A stretch of 64,000 bases of DNA from Malania oleifera (lineage: Eukaryota > Streptophyta > Magnoliopsida > Santalales > Ximeniaceae): NCBI RefSeq assembly GCF_029873635.1, contig NC_080424.1, positions 1,577,501 through 1,641,500 on the forward strand, written 5' to 3'. The notes under the pieces were generated by a model that saw only the letters and a program-made list of their open reading frames with translations, did no database searches and had not been told where the DNA came from. Positions 12,425 to 24,700 of the stretch are shown piece after piece; positions within the stretch are counted from its first letter, which is position 1, and each line of letters opens with the position of its first letter. Position numbers and translations under genes: made by a program.

Positions 12425-14436
12425 ACTCTGGTATTGTGTTATATAAAGATTTTATTTATATTTTCCGCTGCATATGATATTGATTATGGATTATCGAGGT
12501 TTGTCACGTATAACGTGCCGGACCCGGGATTAAGGGTTCGGGGTGTTACACTACTCATGGGGAAAGGTAACTTTTCCCCATTTCCCTAATTTCTCCTTAA
12601 ATATGCCGTTAAATCGACGATCGGGCACCACCACATGGTCTTAGTCGTAATAGTTATCATTTTGGCGTGAGTAAATTTTCAATTAGGGTTTTCTAGGCCA
12701 CACTCCAAAGCGAGAGTTAAATTTGGGAAATAAGTAAATTGACTATATTTGAGGGTATAATAATTAATTTAGAATTTATGGGCTTAGAAAATATTAAAAT
12801 AGTATTTTATTTAAGGTTAATTTAATGGAACTAGAATTTTTATGTCAGGGCTCGGTTGAGCACTGTAGGTATCTTTTCGAGGTCCCTATTGGCGTAGTTC
12901 AAGAAACTAGGTAAGGGGAAAATATATATATTAAACCAGAATTTTTATGAATTTAATGAAAAATGAATTGTGTTATATATACGTGTATATGTTTCAGTTT
13001 GGGTTTAAAATGTCAACCTTTTAAATTATGTTTTCCGAGCCTTTAGCTATTTTATTAGATACTTATATGTGAAATTGAACTAATTAAAGTGAAATATTTT
13101 TCAGAATAATTATGTAAGAAATTAAAGGTATTTTTTTTTCTAGTATGTGAATGCTAAATGTGGATTGACTTATTTTATGGGAAATATATATGAATTTTAC
13201 TGCTAAATGCTGTGAAATGAGTAAATAGGAATGTTGTGTGGAAATATGTTATATGTATGAGATACAGGATATGCATGAAATGAACTGAGCATAAAAATGT
13301 TTTATGAAATATGCTGCATGTGAGTGTTAATGCAACCATGTAAAACAACTGAAAGATGTTGGGTATGAAAATAGAAATGAAATGTGAAATATGAACAATG
13401 TAAAATGGGAAAGAGTCACGTAAAGTGAAATGAAATGAAAAGTAAAAGATGAAAACATGAACAGTTGATAAATGTAGAATAATGACAAACAAAATAATGT
13501 ATTATGGTATTATCAGTATTTATGCTGGTAGAACATGTTACGTTTGGGCGAGACAAACTCTTCGCCTGAGGGCTTGCTAAGAAAGGCTAGTGCCCTGGTT
13601 GTATCAAATGTAGCAGTAGGCTACATAACGTTGTAGGGCAGAGGGAAACTACTTGTATGGGCGGGTAGATTTCCCTATTATTGGGAGCCTTCGCAGGTAA
13701 ACTTTTGGTATGAACTATGTGAGTGCGAGATTAATCTATCACTTGAGGACTTACTGAGTAAGGTGAGTGTCCTGATATGCTTTTGCTGTGACCTTTGGGT
13801 TGCCTAATGTATCAGAGCAGATGGGTGCTACTTATATGGGCAGGTAAGCACCTTTATCCTTAGGTAATCTCGTGGGTAAAATACCTTACATGTATTTGAA
13901 TAGGATCAGAAAATGATTTCATAAATTATCTTAATGATTTACAAATGATGAATAATATGTTATATACAAACCTCGTGTTGGCCACACACTGTTTTATTAT
14001 ATTGTTTCTTTCCTTACTAAGATGTGTCTCACCCGAATATGAACTTATCTTTTTCATGACCTCCACGAGATTGAGCTTAGAGAACTTGAGCTATTATAGC
14101 ACTTTTGAGGAAAATGGTATAATTTTGATAATATTTTAGGATGTAAATATTTTATATTTTAAGTCTTCTGAAAAATGGATGGTTATCCAACATACTGTGT
14201 TTGTGAATACTGGAAGTGTATGTTATGTTTTGGAGATATGTATATATGTGAATACAGGTGGAAGCATGGTTTATTATGGTGTGTAGATAGATTTAGAAAA
14301 CTCTAGTATTATATTTGTTGGAAGATTATATTTATGATTTATGCTGCATAAATGATATTAGAATGTGGATTATCAGATAAATGAATGGATTGGTAGCACT
14401 CTAGGCCCACGTAGAGGGTCGAGGCGTTACATCGGA

Positions 14437-14711
14437 TCCCTATTTAAATAAAGAAACTACTCTACATACAAATTTGTATGGTATATCTTTGCTACTCCAT
14501 ACAAAAATGCACCCAAACCGATCAATGGATTCTATCTTACATGTATTCAAAAATTAGATTGAGATGATTGGAAAAAGAAAGGAATAATTTTTAATTTTAT
14601 TTATAGTTAAAATGAAAGCCGGTGTCAAACATAGCAAACAACTTCGTCAACTTACAACTTCAAAGAATCAATATCTTGGGACATTCGAAAGATGGCTAAA
14701 AAGCTATTATC
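14437..14711. other. Short unassigned spacer
   Basis: DNA between the right TSD of solo LTR A and the SINE. No gene or repeat boundary was recognised. Confidence 0.45.
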
Positions 14712-14730
14712 TTAGATTTATTTATTTATT

Positions 14731-14944
14731 TTTTGATAACTTGGGGACTCTAGCCACCATCGCGCCACTTTGTACTCTATGGTGCAGCACCAAACTTGGG
14801 GGGGGGGGGGGTAAAAGCCGTCCGCCCATTGACGCACCCTTGGTAATTCATTGAGGTATACTCTTAAGGGGGAATCAAACCCGTGACCTTGGGGTCACCA
14901 AAGTCACCAGTTGCCCTTACCACTTGAATGAACCTGACTGGGCA
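14731..14944 (-). mobile_element. tRNA-derived SINE, reverse strand, TSD TTAGATTTATT
   Basis: Read on the reverse strand, it begins with an A-box-like CAAGTGGTAAGGGC and a B-box-like GGGTTTGATTCC (Pol III internal promoter). It then has a body with GGTGCTGCACC and GGTGGCTAGAGTCCCC, and an A-rich tail TATCAAAAAATAAATAAAT. An 11-bp direct repeat TTAGATTTATT lies at 14712-14722 and 14945-14955. The body (GGTGCTGCACC, G-run, GGTGGCT.GAGT.CCC) is shared with the SINE at 33406-33675, so they are one family. A run of G residues sits at about 14799-14811. Non-autonomous, mobilised by LINE machinery. Confidence 0.75.
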
Positions 14945-14991
14945 TTAGATTTATTATTTGGCTTAGACAATGTCCAAGCTCCAATTGTCTA

Positions 14992-17260
14992 TGTAACAAC
15001 CCGGGATTCTTACACAAGGCCTCATTGACGAACATAGGGAATTCATTAATGAGTGCATAAGGGGACCTTGTCGACAAAGCCACGCCTCGTCGACGAGAAG
15101 ATACCAAGAAGGATTTTTGGGACAGTCTGAAATTCATCGACGAGAGAGAAAGTTCGTCGACGAAATCATTGAAGGACTCGTCGACGAGATGACGTGTCTC
15201 GTCAACTAATCTAGCCCTAGAAATAGCTAAAACTCAAATTTTAATCAAAACCTTTTCTCTCTCTCTCTCTCTCTCCTACGACTCCAGCAACCCTTTTCTC
15301 TCTCTCTCCTACGACTCCCTCCCCTTATCTCTTCGATCTTGGCCCCATTTCTCATCGGATTGAAGATCCGAGGACACCACGACGCTCCACACGAAGTTCT
15401 TTGCAAGTCTGCCGGAACAGATCGTGAGGAAAGTTGATTTGAAATTCATTCCAAATCCAGGGTAAGGTGTTTTATTACGATTATGCCTTCCTTGTAGTTA
15501 TGAGAAATGTTGTAGGTAAGGAAATACTGATATTTTGCTCTGGGGGATATTGTTTTCAGGATATTGAGTTAAGAATCCTGCGGGTATAGGGTCAGAATTT
15601 AATAGGGGCTTTTCAGAGTTAAGGTAAGGGAAATATGCTATGCTAGCAATTTTTATTATGTATACAGAAGATTATGAATGAATGTTTCAAGTATGTATAT
15701 CAGATTATTTTCCAAAGAATTATGAATATTATTTTTATAGCAGAAATTATAGAAATTGAGCATGAGACTACATTTATTCAAATGTGTGGCATGAGTTATT
15801 ATAGTACCCTACATATATAGATTTTACAGTATTTCAGATATACAGATATTCATATATTTTAAAATATTAGAAATGAATGAGACTTACAGTATTTTCAGAG
15901 AAAAACATGATTTTTAGACCATAACACTCAGATAGATTATACAGTGATAGTATCAAGATGTTACAGCAGATATACAGAGTACATAGATATTATATACAGA
16001 GCATAGAGATATTATATACAGAGCATACATATATTATATACAAAGCATACATATATTATATACATAGCACACGGATATTATATACAGAATTACAGAGCAT
16101 ACAGATATTATATACAGAGCATACAAATATTATATACAGAACACACATATATTATATACAGAACATACAAATATTATATACAGAGCATACAGATAATATA
16201 GCTCAGAAATATAGTGTTATGGTTGTTTTTGAAATCATGTTAAAAGCTGCAAGATGAGTATATATTTATTTATATATATAGTATTACACGATATCAGATC
16301 CCTGTGGAAATTACAGACAGATATAATTACAGCAGAGCACAGTACCGTTGCTAATTTCAGACACGTGCAACCACATGACTCATATAGTATGTGGATTCCG
16401 TTTAACCGTGTTAGGAGAGATTTGCAGTCTCCCCAGCATGCTGGGTTGAGGTAGCCGGTTAGACAATGATAGAGGTTTGAGATAGCCCGGAGTGATTGCA
16501 GTGGGCCAGGATCTACATAGATCATTACATAGTGGTAGATGATAGAGATTGACTTACTTGGAGGGCCGACCAGAGTAAGTCCAGCTTACGGGCCGCACAA
16601 CCCTATCATGAGGGGATATATCATGATATACAGATCCCAGGGTATAGCAGAAGTTCTTATGTACAGATATATCACATAGCAGCAATTTATATTATTATAC
16701 TAGCAGTACCTTCAAATAGCAAACTCAGATACACAGTCATATTTTAAAGATTACATGATAGATAAATATATTATGTACAGTTTATCAATTTTCTCAAATT
16801 ACAGTATTATTTCAGTATTTTAATTATTTAACTCAGCCGCCACACACTAGTAATATCATATTTCCATTTAGTGAGCGTTTGTCTCATCCCAGTGACTTAC
16901 CATTTTTCAGGAAATTCAGTTAGGCGAGCGGATTAGACTCGCGAGTAAAGATTGACTTGAGCTTTCCTTGTGGGAAGGATAAGTATTTTTGAGATAACAA
17001 TATTTTTGGGATAGTCTTCATATTGTAGTGACGTCACTGGGTATTTTGTATTGTAAATGTATTGCAGAGCAGTATAGTTTTTTAGTACTTTGTATTGTAT
17101 ATAGCAGTTCCCAGTTTGTATGTACCGCTGCATAGATATGTATGATAGACAGAGTTTCCTCAGTGCTCTTGAGCCTAAGATGTTATTTTCAGTATTTCAG
17201 ACAGACGACATTTATTATGTTTAGAAAAACAAAATATTGAATAAATAGCAGGTCGTTTCA
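14992..17260. mobile_element. Solo LTR D (second Ty3-like family), 2,269 bp, TSD GTCTA
   Basis: Starts TGTAACAACCCGGGATTC and ends AGCAGGTCGTTTCA. A perfect duplication GTCTA occupies 14987-14991 and 17261-17265. Near the 5' end it repeats the motif CGTCGACGAG/CTCGTCGACGA about five times (15060-15200). A CT-rich block follows (15255-15310). It is not closely similar to LTRs A-C inside, although the termini are alike. No PBS, PPT or coding region adjoins it, so it is a solo LTR. Confidence 0.87.
15960..16200. repeat. 22-bp tandem repeat inside LTR D
   Basis: About ten imperfect units of ATATTATATACAGAGCATACAG run head to tail. Because 22 is not a multiple of 3, the frame 15958-16257 encodes a shifting repetitive peptide (YIQ/LYTE blocks) and is an artefact, not a gene. 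The units are contiguous with no spacers, so this is not a CRISPR array. Confidence 0.85.
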
Positions 17261-17265
17261 GTCTA

Positions 17266-18238
17266 GTCAACGTTTAATTTATAAATATTGTTCAATTATT
17301 AAAGATTATTATGTTGTTACTATAAATTATTGAACACTTTAGTATCCATTAGATAGATTGCTCAAGTAATTTTTGTAATAATATTGTTGCATATAAAAAA
17401 TATCTTTTGCCCACAAGGCTCATGCATTCACCAATAGTATTAAAAATGATTTCAAAAAAAAAAAAAAAATGATTTCAAAAAATTAAAAAAGGTATTATTG
17501 ACATTATGAAATTTGTCCCATTAAAATATTTTTAGGAGTGGTATTTCATTATAAATTTGATCAAAAAAAGATTAATCTAGTAATATTTTATGTCTATGTA
17601 TTTCATGTTATTGAATATGATATTCAACACAACTCAGAAAAATAAACTTGGCTTCAAGTTTGATTAATTGATCGATCCCAATTGATTTTTCAAACTAAGT
17701 TTTTCCGTTACATTCTAAATTTTTAGTACATTTGAAAAAAGTAACAATGATTTTAGTGTCATATATATATAACAGTTCATTACTAACTACAAATCCCTAA
17801 AAAAAAATTTAACCAGATATTACTTGATTTTAGAATTTAACTATGCACTTCGAGTTTTTAGAAACATAAATCACATATAAGTGAAATAGATAACACGTAT
17901 TTTGATAATTATCAATTAATTAGATTACTTAGTTTGCAGGCCTATAATCGATTTACTTTTTGACAAAGAGTGAATGTCGTGTTTTATAATATAACAAATT
18001 TCAAAATATTATAATTTACTGATTAATTTTCTTAATTTAATTTATGAAATTGGAGTTTTATTTTTTAATTTATTTTGTCACAATTTTACAAAAAATGATA
18101 AAATTGTTATTGAAAAAACTCAAATGCTGCATTTAGGGACGTAATCTTAAATTTTAAATTTAAATTTAGATAATTTTAAATAAAGATTAATATAATTTTA
18201 TATTGTATTTTATTAAAATTCAACCCAAATTCATACAA
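17266..18238. other. Unassigned AT-rich DNA
   Basis: AT-rich, with a poly-A run and a duplicated ATGATTTCAAAAAA at about 17446-17480. No gene or bounded element recognised. Confidence 0.5.
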
Positions 18239-18260
18239 GAAAAGCATTATAAATTTTGCC

Positions 18261-18460
18261 CCTAGGGCGTTGTTTAGTTGGTTAAGTGAATTCTGAGAGT
18301 GCCTCTCACGAGGTTAGCGAGTTTCCCCCTCCTGGGTTCGATTTAACTCCTGGGCTCCTGAAAATTTACGCTCTCTAGGGACTGTGGAGCCAGCCACATA
18401 GGACGTGAGATTAGTCATGGACGTAAAATGGTCATGAATACCAAGGACGTACCTAAAAAA
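18261..18460 (+). mobile_element. tRNA-derived SINE just upstream of WHY2, 22-bp TSD
   Basis: The head GGGCGTTGTTTAGTTGGTTAAG resembles a tRNA A-box region, and GGGTTCGATTTAAC is a good B box, so Pol III origin is clear. The tail is A-rich (ACCTAAAAAA). The 22-bp flanking repeats at 18239-18260 and 18461-18482 differ at two positions. The body (GGAGCCAGCCACATAGGACG) differs from the SINE pair at 14731 and 33406, so this is a second family. It ends about 300 bp before the WHY2 start codon and may overlap the promoter. Confidence 0.85.
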
Positions 18461-18482
18461 GAAAAGCGTTATAAATTTTACC

Positions 18483-18765
18483 ATAAAAATATTACCTAGA
18501 CATGGCAAATTGCGCCAAGGCGAGCACCGATAGCTTAACTCACGGAGGCACAAAAACTTCGTGAGTCCGGATAGAAAAGGCCAAAAGGGCCAAGCAACGC
18601 AAGCTCCATCAGGGTGCACCAAAAATACGTGCAACACCTATCCCTGTCCCTGCGCTCCCCCTCGGGTGTTCCCGACAATAACCCCGAAAACGACTCCCAA
18701 AACCTCTCGACTCCCCACAAAACCAGAGCCCCAAATTCTCTCTCTCGCGGTCTGGGCGAGGAAAG
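18483..18765 (+). promoter_or_regulatory. Probable WHY2 proximal promoter and 5' leader
   Basis: A locally GC-richer, C-rich stretch between the SINE and the WHY2 start, ending with a CT-rich leader (TCTCTCTCGCGG). No convincing TATA box is visible. The role is inferred from position. Overlapping short frames on both strands here have no recognisable features. Confidence 0.35.
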
Positions 18766-21700
18766 ATGATGAAGGTATCACGCTTCTTGCAGTCAAGGTA
18801 TGACTTCAAGCTAAAACCCTTGTTATACCCTTTGTTTCGCACTGAGTTTCTGTCATTTGTTGCACTCCAAAGCGATTGAGACACACCACAATCTTTTTGG
18901 CTTATCATTTAATTTGTACGCACAGAAATTACTTCTGGGGTAACGCAGTTTCGGGCATCAATGGATGCATTTTTCCTGGTTTTCATTATTCCTTTCATTG
19001 TTTTGGCATTGTCGCAAATGGCTCGAGGGAATTTTTTTTCCCACTGGAAAACTGACCGGGTGTGGTAGTTTCTAGATGATGTTTGACAATGGAAGAGGGA
19101 ATAGGCAAATACGTATTGTAATATGGTAAAACACATGACGCATTTAGGCGCTCTTCAGTGTTTACTGCTTATCCTGTGAAAAAGTAGGAAGGTACAGTTT
19201 AGCTGCTTCACTTTGATTTTGCACCCCGCCCCCCTCCCTTTTTTTTTCTTTTTTTTCAGATTAAGGAATGCTATATTCGTGTGTTTAAAATATAGATTGG
19301 TTGATATTATAACATATTGCGCATGCACTTCTCTCTCTTTCAGTCACCTGAACTGTTATCAGGTCGTACCTCTGCTGCATTCACCCACTTTTACTTTTAA
19401 ATGTTTCTTGTTTTAGTTTCTTAAGTCTATCATTACTTTATTTTTTGAAATAGGACCCAGATGTCTAAACAACTAGTATTTGGGAGAACTTACGAAATTC
19501 ATGATGCTTTACGGGTACATGGTTTTGCATCCCAGACTGGAATTTCCACTGCCGGAGAGAATTTTCCTCTTAATGGTATCACTAAGTGATGTTTTCGCTG
19601 TACTCTAATTTATTTGTTTAATAATTTATTTTTGTTAGTATTAACCTTCAACCTATTACTTTGTCTTTTTGTTATTGATCTTGCAGTAAATTACTCAGAT
19701 CGAATATTTGCACCTTATTCTATTTATAAGGGCAAAGCTGCTCTTTCTGCTATCCCTGTTCTGCCCACATTCGCTAAATTGGATGTATGCGTATTCCTGT
19801 TGATGTTATACTTTATGAAATATACTCTTCCTATGCAGTTCAGAAATACTCACCTTGATTCGTATTTGTTCTGGATAGTCTGGCAGTGGTCTGAAAGTTG
19901 ATCGTCGTGGTGTTATGATGTTGAAGTTCTGGCCTGCTGTTGGGGAGCGCAAATACGATTGGGAACGGAGGCAGGTAATGTTGCTCATTTGATTCTTGCC
20001 CTCAATAGTAAAATCATAAGTTATGTTTTTTGTACTTTATTCTATGCGCATGAAAGAAGGTATTAAGGTTATCATGTCGTTTAGTTGCTTTTGAGATGCA
20101 AATGCAAGAATGCTAACTCATTTTAGCTGTGTGTGTGTGTAGCTTGACTGACCAATTTAGTGTACTGTTTCAGATGTTTGCTTTGTCACCAACAGAGGTT
20201 GGGTCTCTGCTAAGTTTAGGTCCCCATGATTCTTGTGAATTCTTCCATGACCCGGCAATGAAAACAAGGTTAATTCTATTATTTTGTTGAAGCATATGTT
20301 GTCTCTAGACTCAACATGTGGTGGCAAGTTTGTTTAACTTGCAAAAGAATTACATTTTTTAGGCCTAAAGCATCTCCCCCCTCCCCCTTATTGTGTGGGC
20401 TTTCTGGTTCAAATAATGAATGTTGTATATGACATTGCAATCATTGCTGCAGTAATGCTGGCCAAGTGAGGAAGAGCTTATCAGTTAAGCCATATCCAGA
20501 TGGTACTGGATATTTCATGTCTTTGAGTAAGTACTCCATTCATTTATATTCGTGTTAATATTAGTACCATCTTCCTAGTGCGTGTATGCACACATTTCCA
20601 TCAACCGGTTTCATCAATAAGGTTTTGTTTAATGTTTCTGAGCTTTTAATTGTAAACAAGCACTGCTGTGATAGAGTTATTTCTCTGGAACTGCAGAAAT
20701 TATATAAATTGTTTTGCTGTAATTAGAACTGCACAACTGTTAAATTATTTTTGTTACTTGTTTAATTCGTCAAGACACAATTGATGCTGCATTTTTTTTC
20801 ATTTTGTATTGTTATGGAAGTCTCACTATGCTGTATTCTGAAATTCAATGTTATCTGCAATTATTGCTGCTAAAAGTTGTAACAACCAGGAAAGTACAAA
20901 TATTTTAGGCATTAACTTAGTGGGATGGTTATGGAGTAGGATCTGTAAGGCAGGTAACTAAGCTACTTTTCTTACATATTATGATATAATAAGATTTTGC
21001 CTACCTGTTAGTGATTTGTTGTAGCTTGGGTTATTCCATTCAGTGCTTGAGTCCTCTATTTTAGTTTCTGGAGGCTCAATGATTATGAGTGAAGTATGAA
21101 AAAGGTGTGGGATTATCTCTACACTATATTTGTTGCATTTGGAGGGAAAGAAACAGGAGAGTACTTAAGGTGGAGGAGCTTTACATCCAGAATTAAAGGC
21201 TATTATTTTGCATACACTTATTTTTTTGAGCTGTAGAAATTTTATACAAGATCTCTATGCTTGGGCTGGAATTTTTGATCTATAACTTTGCACAGTTCAT
21301 CTGAAGCCTTTGTAAAGGGGCTGGCAGTCATGTGGTGCCCTTGAAGGTTGTTTGGTATTGTTTCTATTTTTCTTTTTTCTCTTTCTGTTGTAGCATGATC
21401 TAGAAGTGGAGAAGAATTGAAAATAGTATTTCTTGTCACTTTTAAAATAAGGTACAATCTGAATGTCTTATAGACTATAAGGATAATCTAAAAGGAAAGA
21501 ATAATAAAGGAAAGAATAACAAAAGGAAAGAAAGACAATTGCTAACAAATCTCCTAGAATATCTCCTAAGAATATATCCTTGAATATCTCCTTAGAATAT
21601 TTACATAATTACAGAAATTTCTCCTATAATCAAGGAGAGTTGACTGGATAAATTTGGAAACTTTCCAACACTCCCCCTCAAGCTGGTTTGAAGATGCATT

Positions 21701-24700
21701 CCATAGTCAGCTTGCTGATCAAATTTTCAAATTGCTTCTTTGGTAGTCCTTTTGTAAGTATATCTGCTACTTGTTCAATAGTAGAGATATAGGGTAAACA
21801 AATCAGACCACTGTGCAGCTTCTCCTTTATAAAATGCTTGTCGACCTCAACATATTTTGTTCTATCGTGAAGCACTGGATTGTGAGCAATGGCTGTGGCA
21901 GATTTGTTATCGCAATACAGTCTCATGGGTAGTGGATTAGTGACTTTCAATTCTTCCAATAATTTTTTAATCCACAACACTTCACAAATTCCATGAGCAA
22001 CTGCTCTAAATTCTGCCTCTGCACTACTCCTAGCTACCACATTTTATTTTTTGCTTCGCCATGTAACCAAATTTCCACCAACAGAGGCACCGGTTATACT
22101 CCCACGCTAATCAGCATCAGTGTGTACCTCAACTTGTAGATGTCTATGGTCTTCAACCAATAGACCTTTTCTTGGAGTTCCCTTTAAATATCTCAGGATT
22201 CTATAACTGCATCAAAGTGGTCAGGCACTGGTGAGTGCCTGAATTGGCTTACCATACTGATAGCAAAGGCTATCTCAGGACGTGCATGTGATAGATAAAG
22301 TAGCCTTCCAACCAATCTTTGGTACTGATCTCCATTGGTTATTTCTTCATGCTTGGCAGGTTGTAGTTTAAGATTAGGCTTTATAGGTGTCTCAGCTGCT
22401 TTACACCCTAGTAAACTTGTTTCTCCAAGCAAGTCAAGCACATATTTTCTTTGTGAAACAAAAATACCTTTTCTCGACCTTGTAAATTCCATACTAGAAA
22501 ATACTTCAAGTCACTGAAGTCTTTAGTCTCAAATTCATAGACAAGCATTTGTTTTAATTTCTCAATTTCCTTGCTGTCATTACCTGTCAAGATAATGTTG
22601 TCAACATAGACAACTAGAATAGCAACCTTCCCTTCACTTGAGTGCTTATAGAACATGGTGTGATGAGCTTGACCTTGGCTGTAACCATGACCCTTTACAG
22701 CCTTTCCAAAGCGTTCAAACCAAGCTCTCGGAGATTGCTTGAGCCCATACAATGATTTTTTCAATTTACACACCTTTTCTCAGCCAATATTACCTTCAAA
22801 ATCTGGTGGTAAATCCATAAACACTTCATCCTCTAGATCTCCATTTAAAAAAGCATTCTTTACATCCAACTGGTGTAAGGGCTAGTTAGAATGTGCAGCT
22901 AAGGAGAGTAACACTCGGATTGAGTTTATCTTGGCCACTAGAGCAAAATTTTTTGATAGTCAATTCCGTATGTTTTTGTAAACCCTTTTGCGATGAGTCT
23001 CACCTTGTGTCTCTCTATATTGCCATCAACCTTGCATTTAACTGTAAACACCCACTTGCAACCTACAATTTTCTTTCCGTAGTGCATTCATCTCTTCAAG
23101 AACTGCTAACTTCCAATATGGATGATCCATGGCTTCTTGAATGATCCTTGGAACAAATAAGTGAGAAATATTGGATGTAAAGGCCTTATGATTATGAGAG
23201 AGTATATGGTATGATAAATATTTGGCAATGGGGTGTGTGGTACAGGTTCTAACTCCTTTCCTAATGGCTATAAGTACATCAAGGTCAGTAGATTGATCAA
23301 CTGTAATTGTAGTAGAAGGATTACCTGGGATTTCCAAATGACTAGTTTTTGGAGGCGATGATTGATTCTGCTATGAAATTGTGGGATGATCCTTGGTATT
23401 AGAATGATTCTTGCCTCTAGTATAAACACGAAGCTCAGAAGAGGGATTATTATGTAGCAATTCTCCCCCTGTTTGTGATTCCCTTATGCTTTGTACAAGC
23501 AGATTGGGATTTCCATTTTTTTCACTGTTTAAAATTTCAGTTCCTTGAATGTTTTGTGGAGGGATGTCAATGTCAAAGAAAACATTAGGGATTGGTATAG
23601 AAGTTTGCCAAAACTAATCTTCACTACTCCCCCCCCTCGAGGTGAAGATAAGTTTGGTTAAGGTAAGATTGATTTTCAAAATGACATCCATACTGATGTG
23701 AATTTTTTTTGTTTTTGGATTCAAACATTTGTACCCTCTCTTAGTGGGAGCATATCCAAGAAACACACATTTTTCAGCCCTAGGATCAAGTTTAGATATA
23801 AGATGAGCTAGTATATGAACAAAAATAGTGCATCTAAATACCTTTAGAGGCAAATAAGAAATTATCCTATTATCAGGAAAGGAATTTTTTAGGCATGCTA
23901 AGGGAGTGATATACTGCAGCACACATGTAGGCATTCTATTAATAAGGTAACAAGAAGTTAGAATAACACCCCCCCCCCCCACCCCACAAATATTTTGGAA
24001 TATGCATAGAAAACATTATAGTCTGTGCAATCTCAAGTAAATGACGATTTTTTCTTTCAGCGATGCCATTTTGTTGTGGGGTGTCACGACACGTGGATTG
24101 ATGTTGAATCCCTCTTTATTTCAAAAAATTTCCCAAAACTTGGTTGAAATATTCTATACCATTATCCATACGAAGTATGCTCATTTTTGTGAGAAATTGA
24201 TTTTCGATCATACTATAAAAATTCTTGAATAATATTTCAACTTCAGATTTTCCATTCATCAAATACACCCAACAAATCTGAGTATGATCATCTATAAAAG
24301 TCACAAACCATTTTTTCCTGGGTAAGGTAGTAACCTTAGAGGGACCCCAAACATCACTATGAATCAAATAAAAAAGTTTTGATGCACGGTAGCCTTTTGA
24401 ATTATAAGGAACTTGATGACTTTTTGATAAATGACAAACATCACAATGAAGAGAAGTACAATCCAAATTTTTCAACAGACTAGGCAACAAATATTTTAAA
24501 TAAGAAAAGCTAGGACGCCCTAATCTAAGTTGCCAAAGCATTATTTGATCACGTATAGGGATTGAAGTAGACTACCACTCAAGCCCTGAGCTTGTTTATT
24601 GCTAAATAGGGTATCATCAAAATAATAAAGGCCCCGAGTTCTGGTCCTGAAATTCACTGTGAGAATCAAAGAATATGATACCAACAATTAGAATCACGGG

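Larger units (their letters stand above)
7030..12550. mobile_element. Solo LTR B (middle level), TSD CTACT
   Basis: Starts TCTAAAGACCCGAAAG, aligning to the family start TGTAATAACCCGAAAA with the second base changed (TG to TC). It ends GGTTCGGGGTGTTACA at 12550. A perfect duplication CTACT lies at 7025-7029 and 12551-12555, where LTR A sequence resumes. LTR B is itself interrupted by LTR C: its parts are 7030-9783 and 12430-12550, about 2,875 bp in total. It is longer than its relatives because it holds two internal duplications: the AT-array block (about 7200-7355) and a block around 7741-7920 repeated near 8040-8215. Confidence 0.86.
6721..14431. mobile_element. Solo LTR A (oldest, outermost of a three-level nest), TSD CCGGA/TCGGA
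   Basis: Left part 6721-7029 starts TGTAGTGATCC; right part 12556-14431 ends GGGTCGAGGCGTTACA. The flanking duplication is CCGGA (6716-6720) against TCGGA (14432-14436), one C-to-T difference that fits an old insertion with CpG decay. The LTR itself is about 2.2 kb. It was split when LTR B inserted at CTACT. It is the most diverged copy of the family: it lacks the 58-bp tandem units and has no long AT array, but keeps the TGAGGGCTTGCT and GATGTGTCTCACCCGAATATG blocks. Confidence 0.82.

Noticed and set aside
15960-16200. Regular short repeats that could suggest a CRISPR array or a repeat protein (frame 15958-16257)
   Set aside because: The 22-bp units are contiguous without spacers, lie in a plant solo LTR, and the peptide shifts frame because 22 is not divisible by 3.
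18270-18345. tRNA gene suggested by A and B boxes
   Set aside because: No cloverleaf can be completed; the body, A-rich tail and 22-bp TSD identify a SINE.
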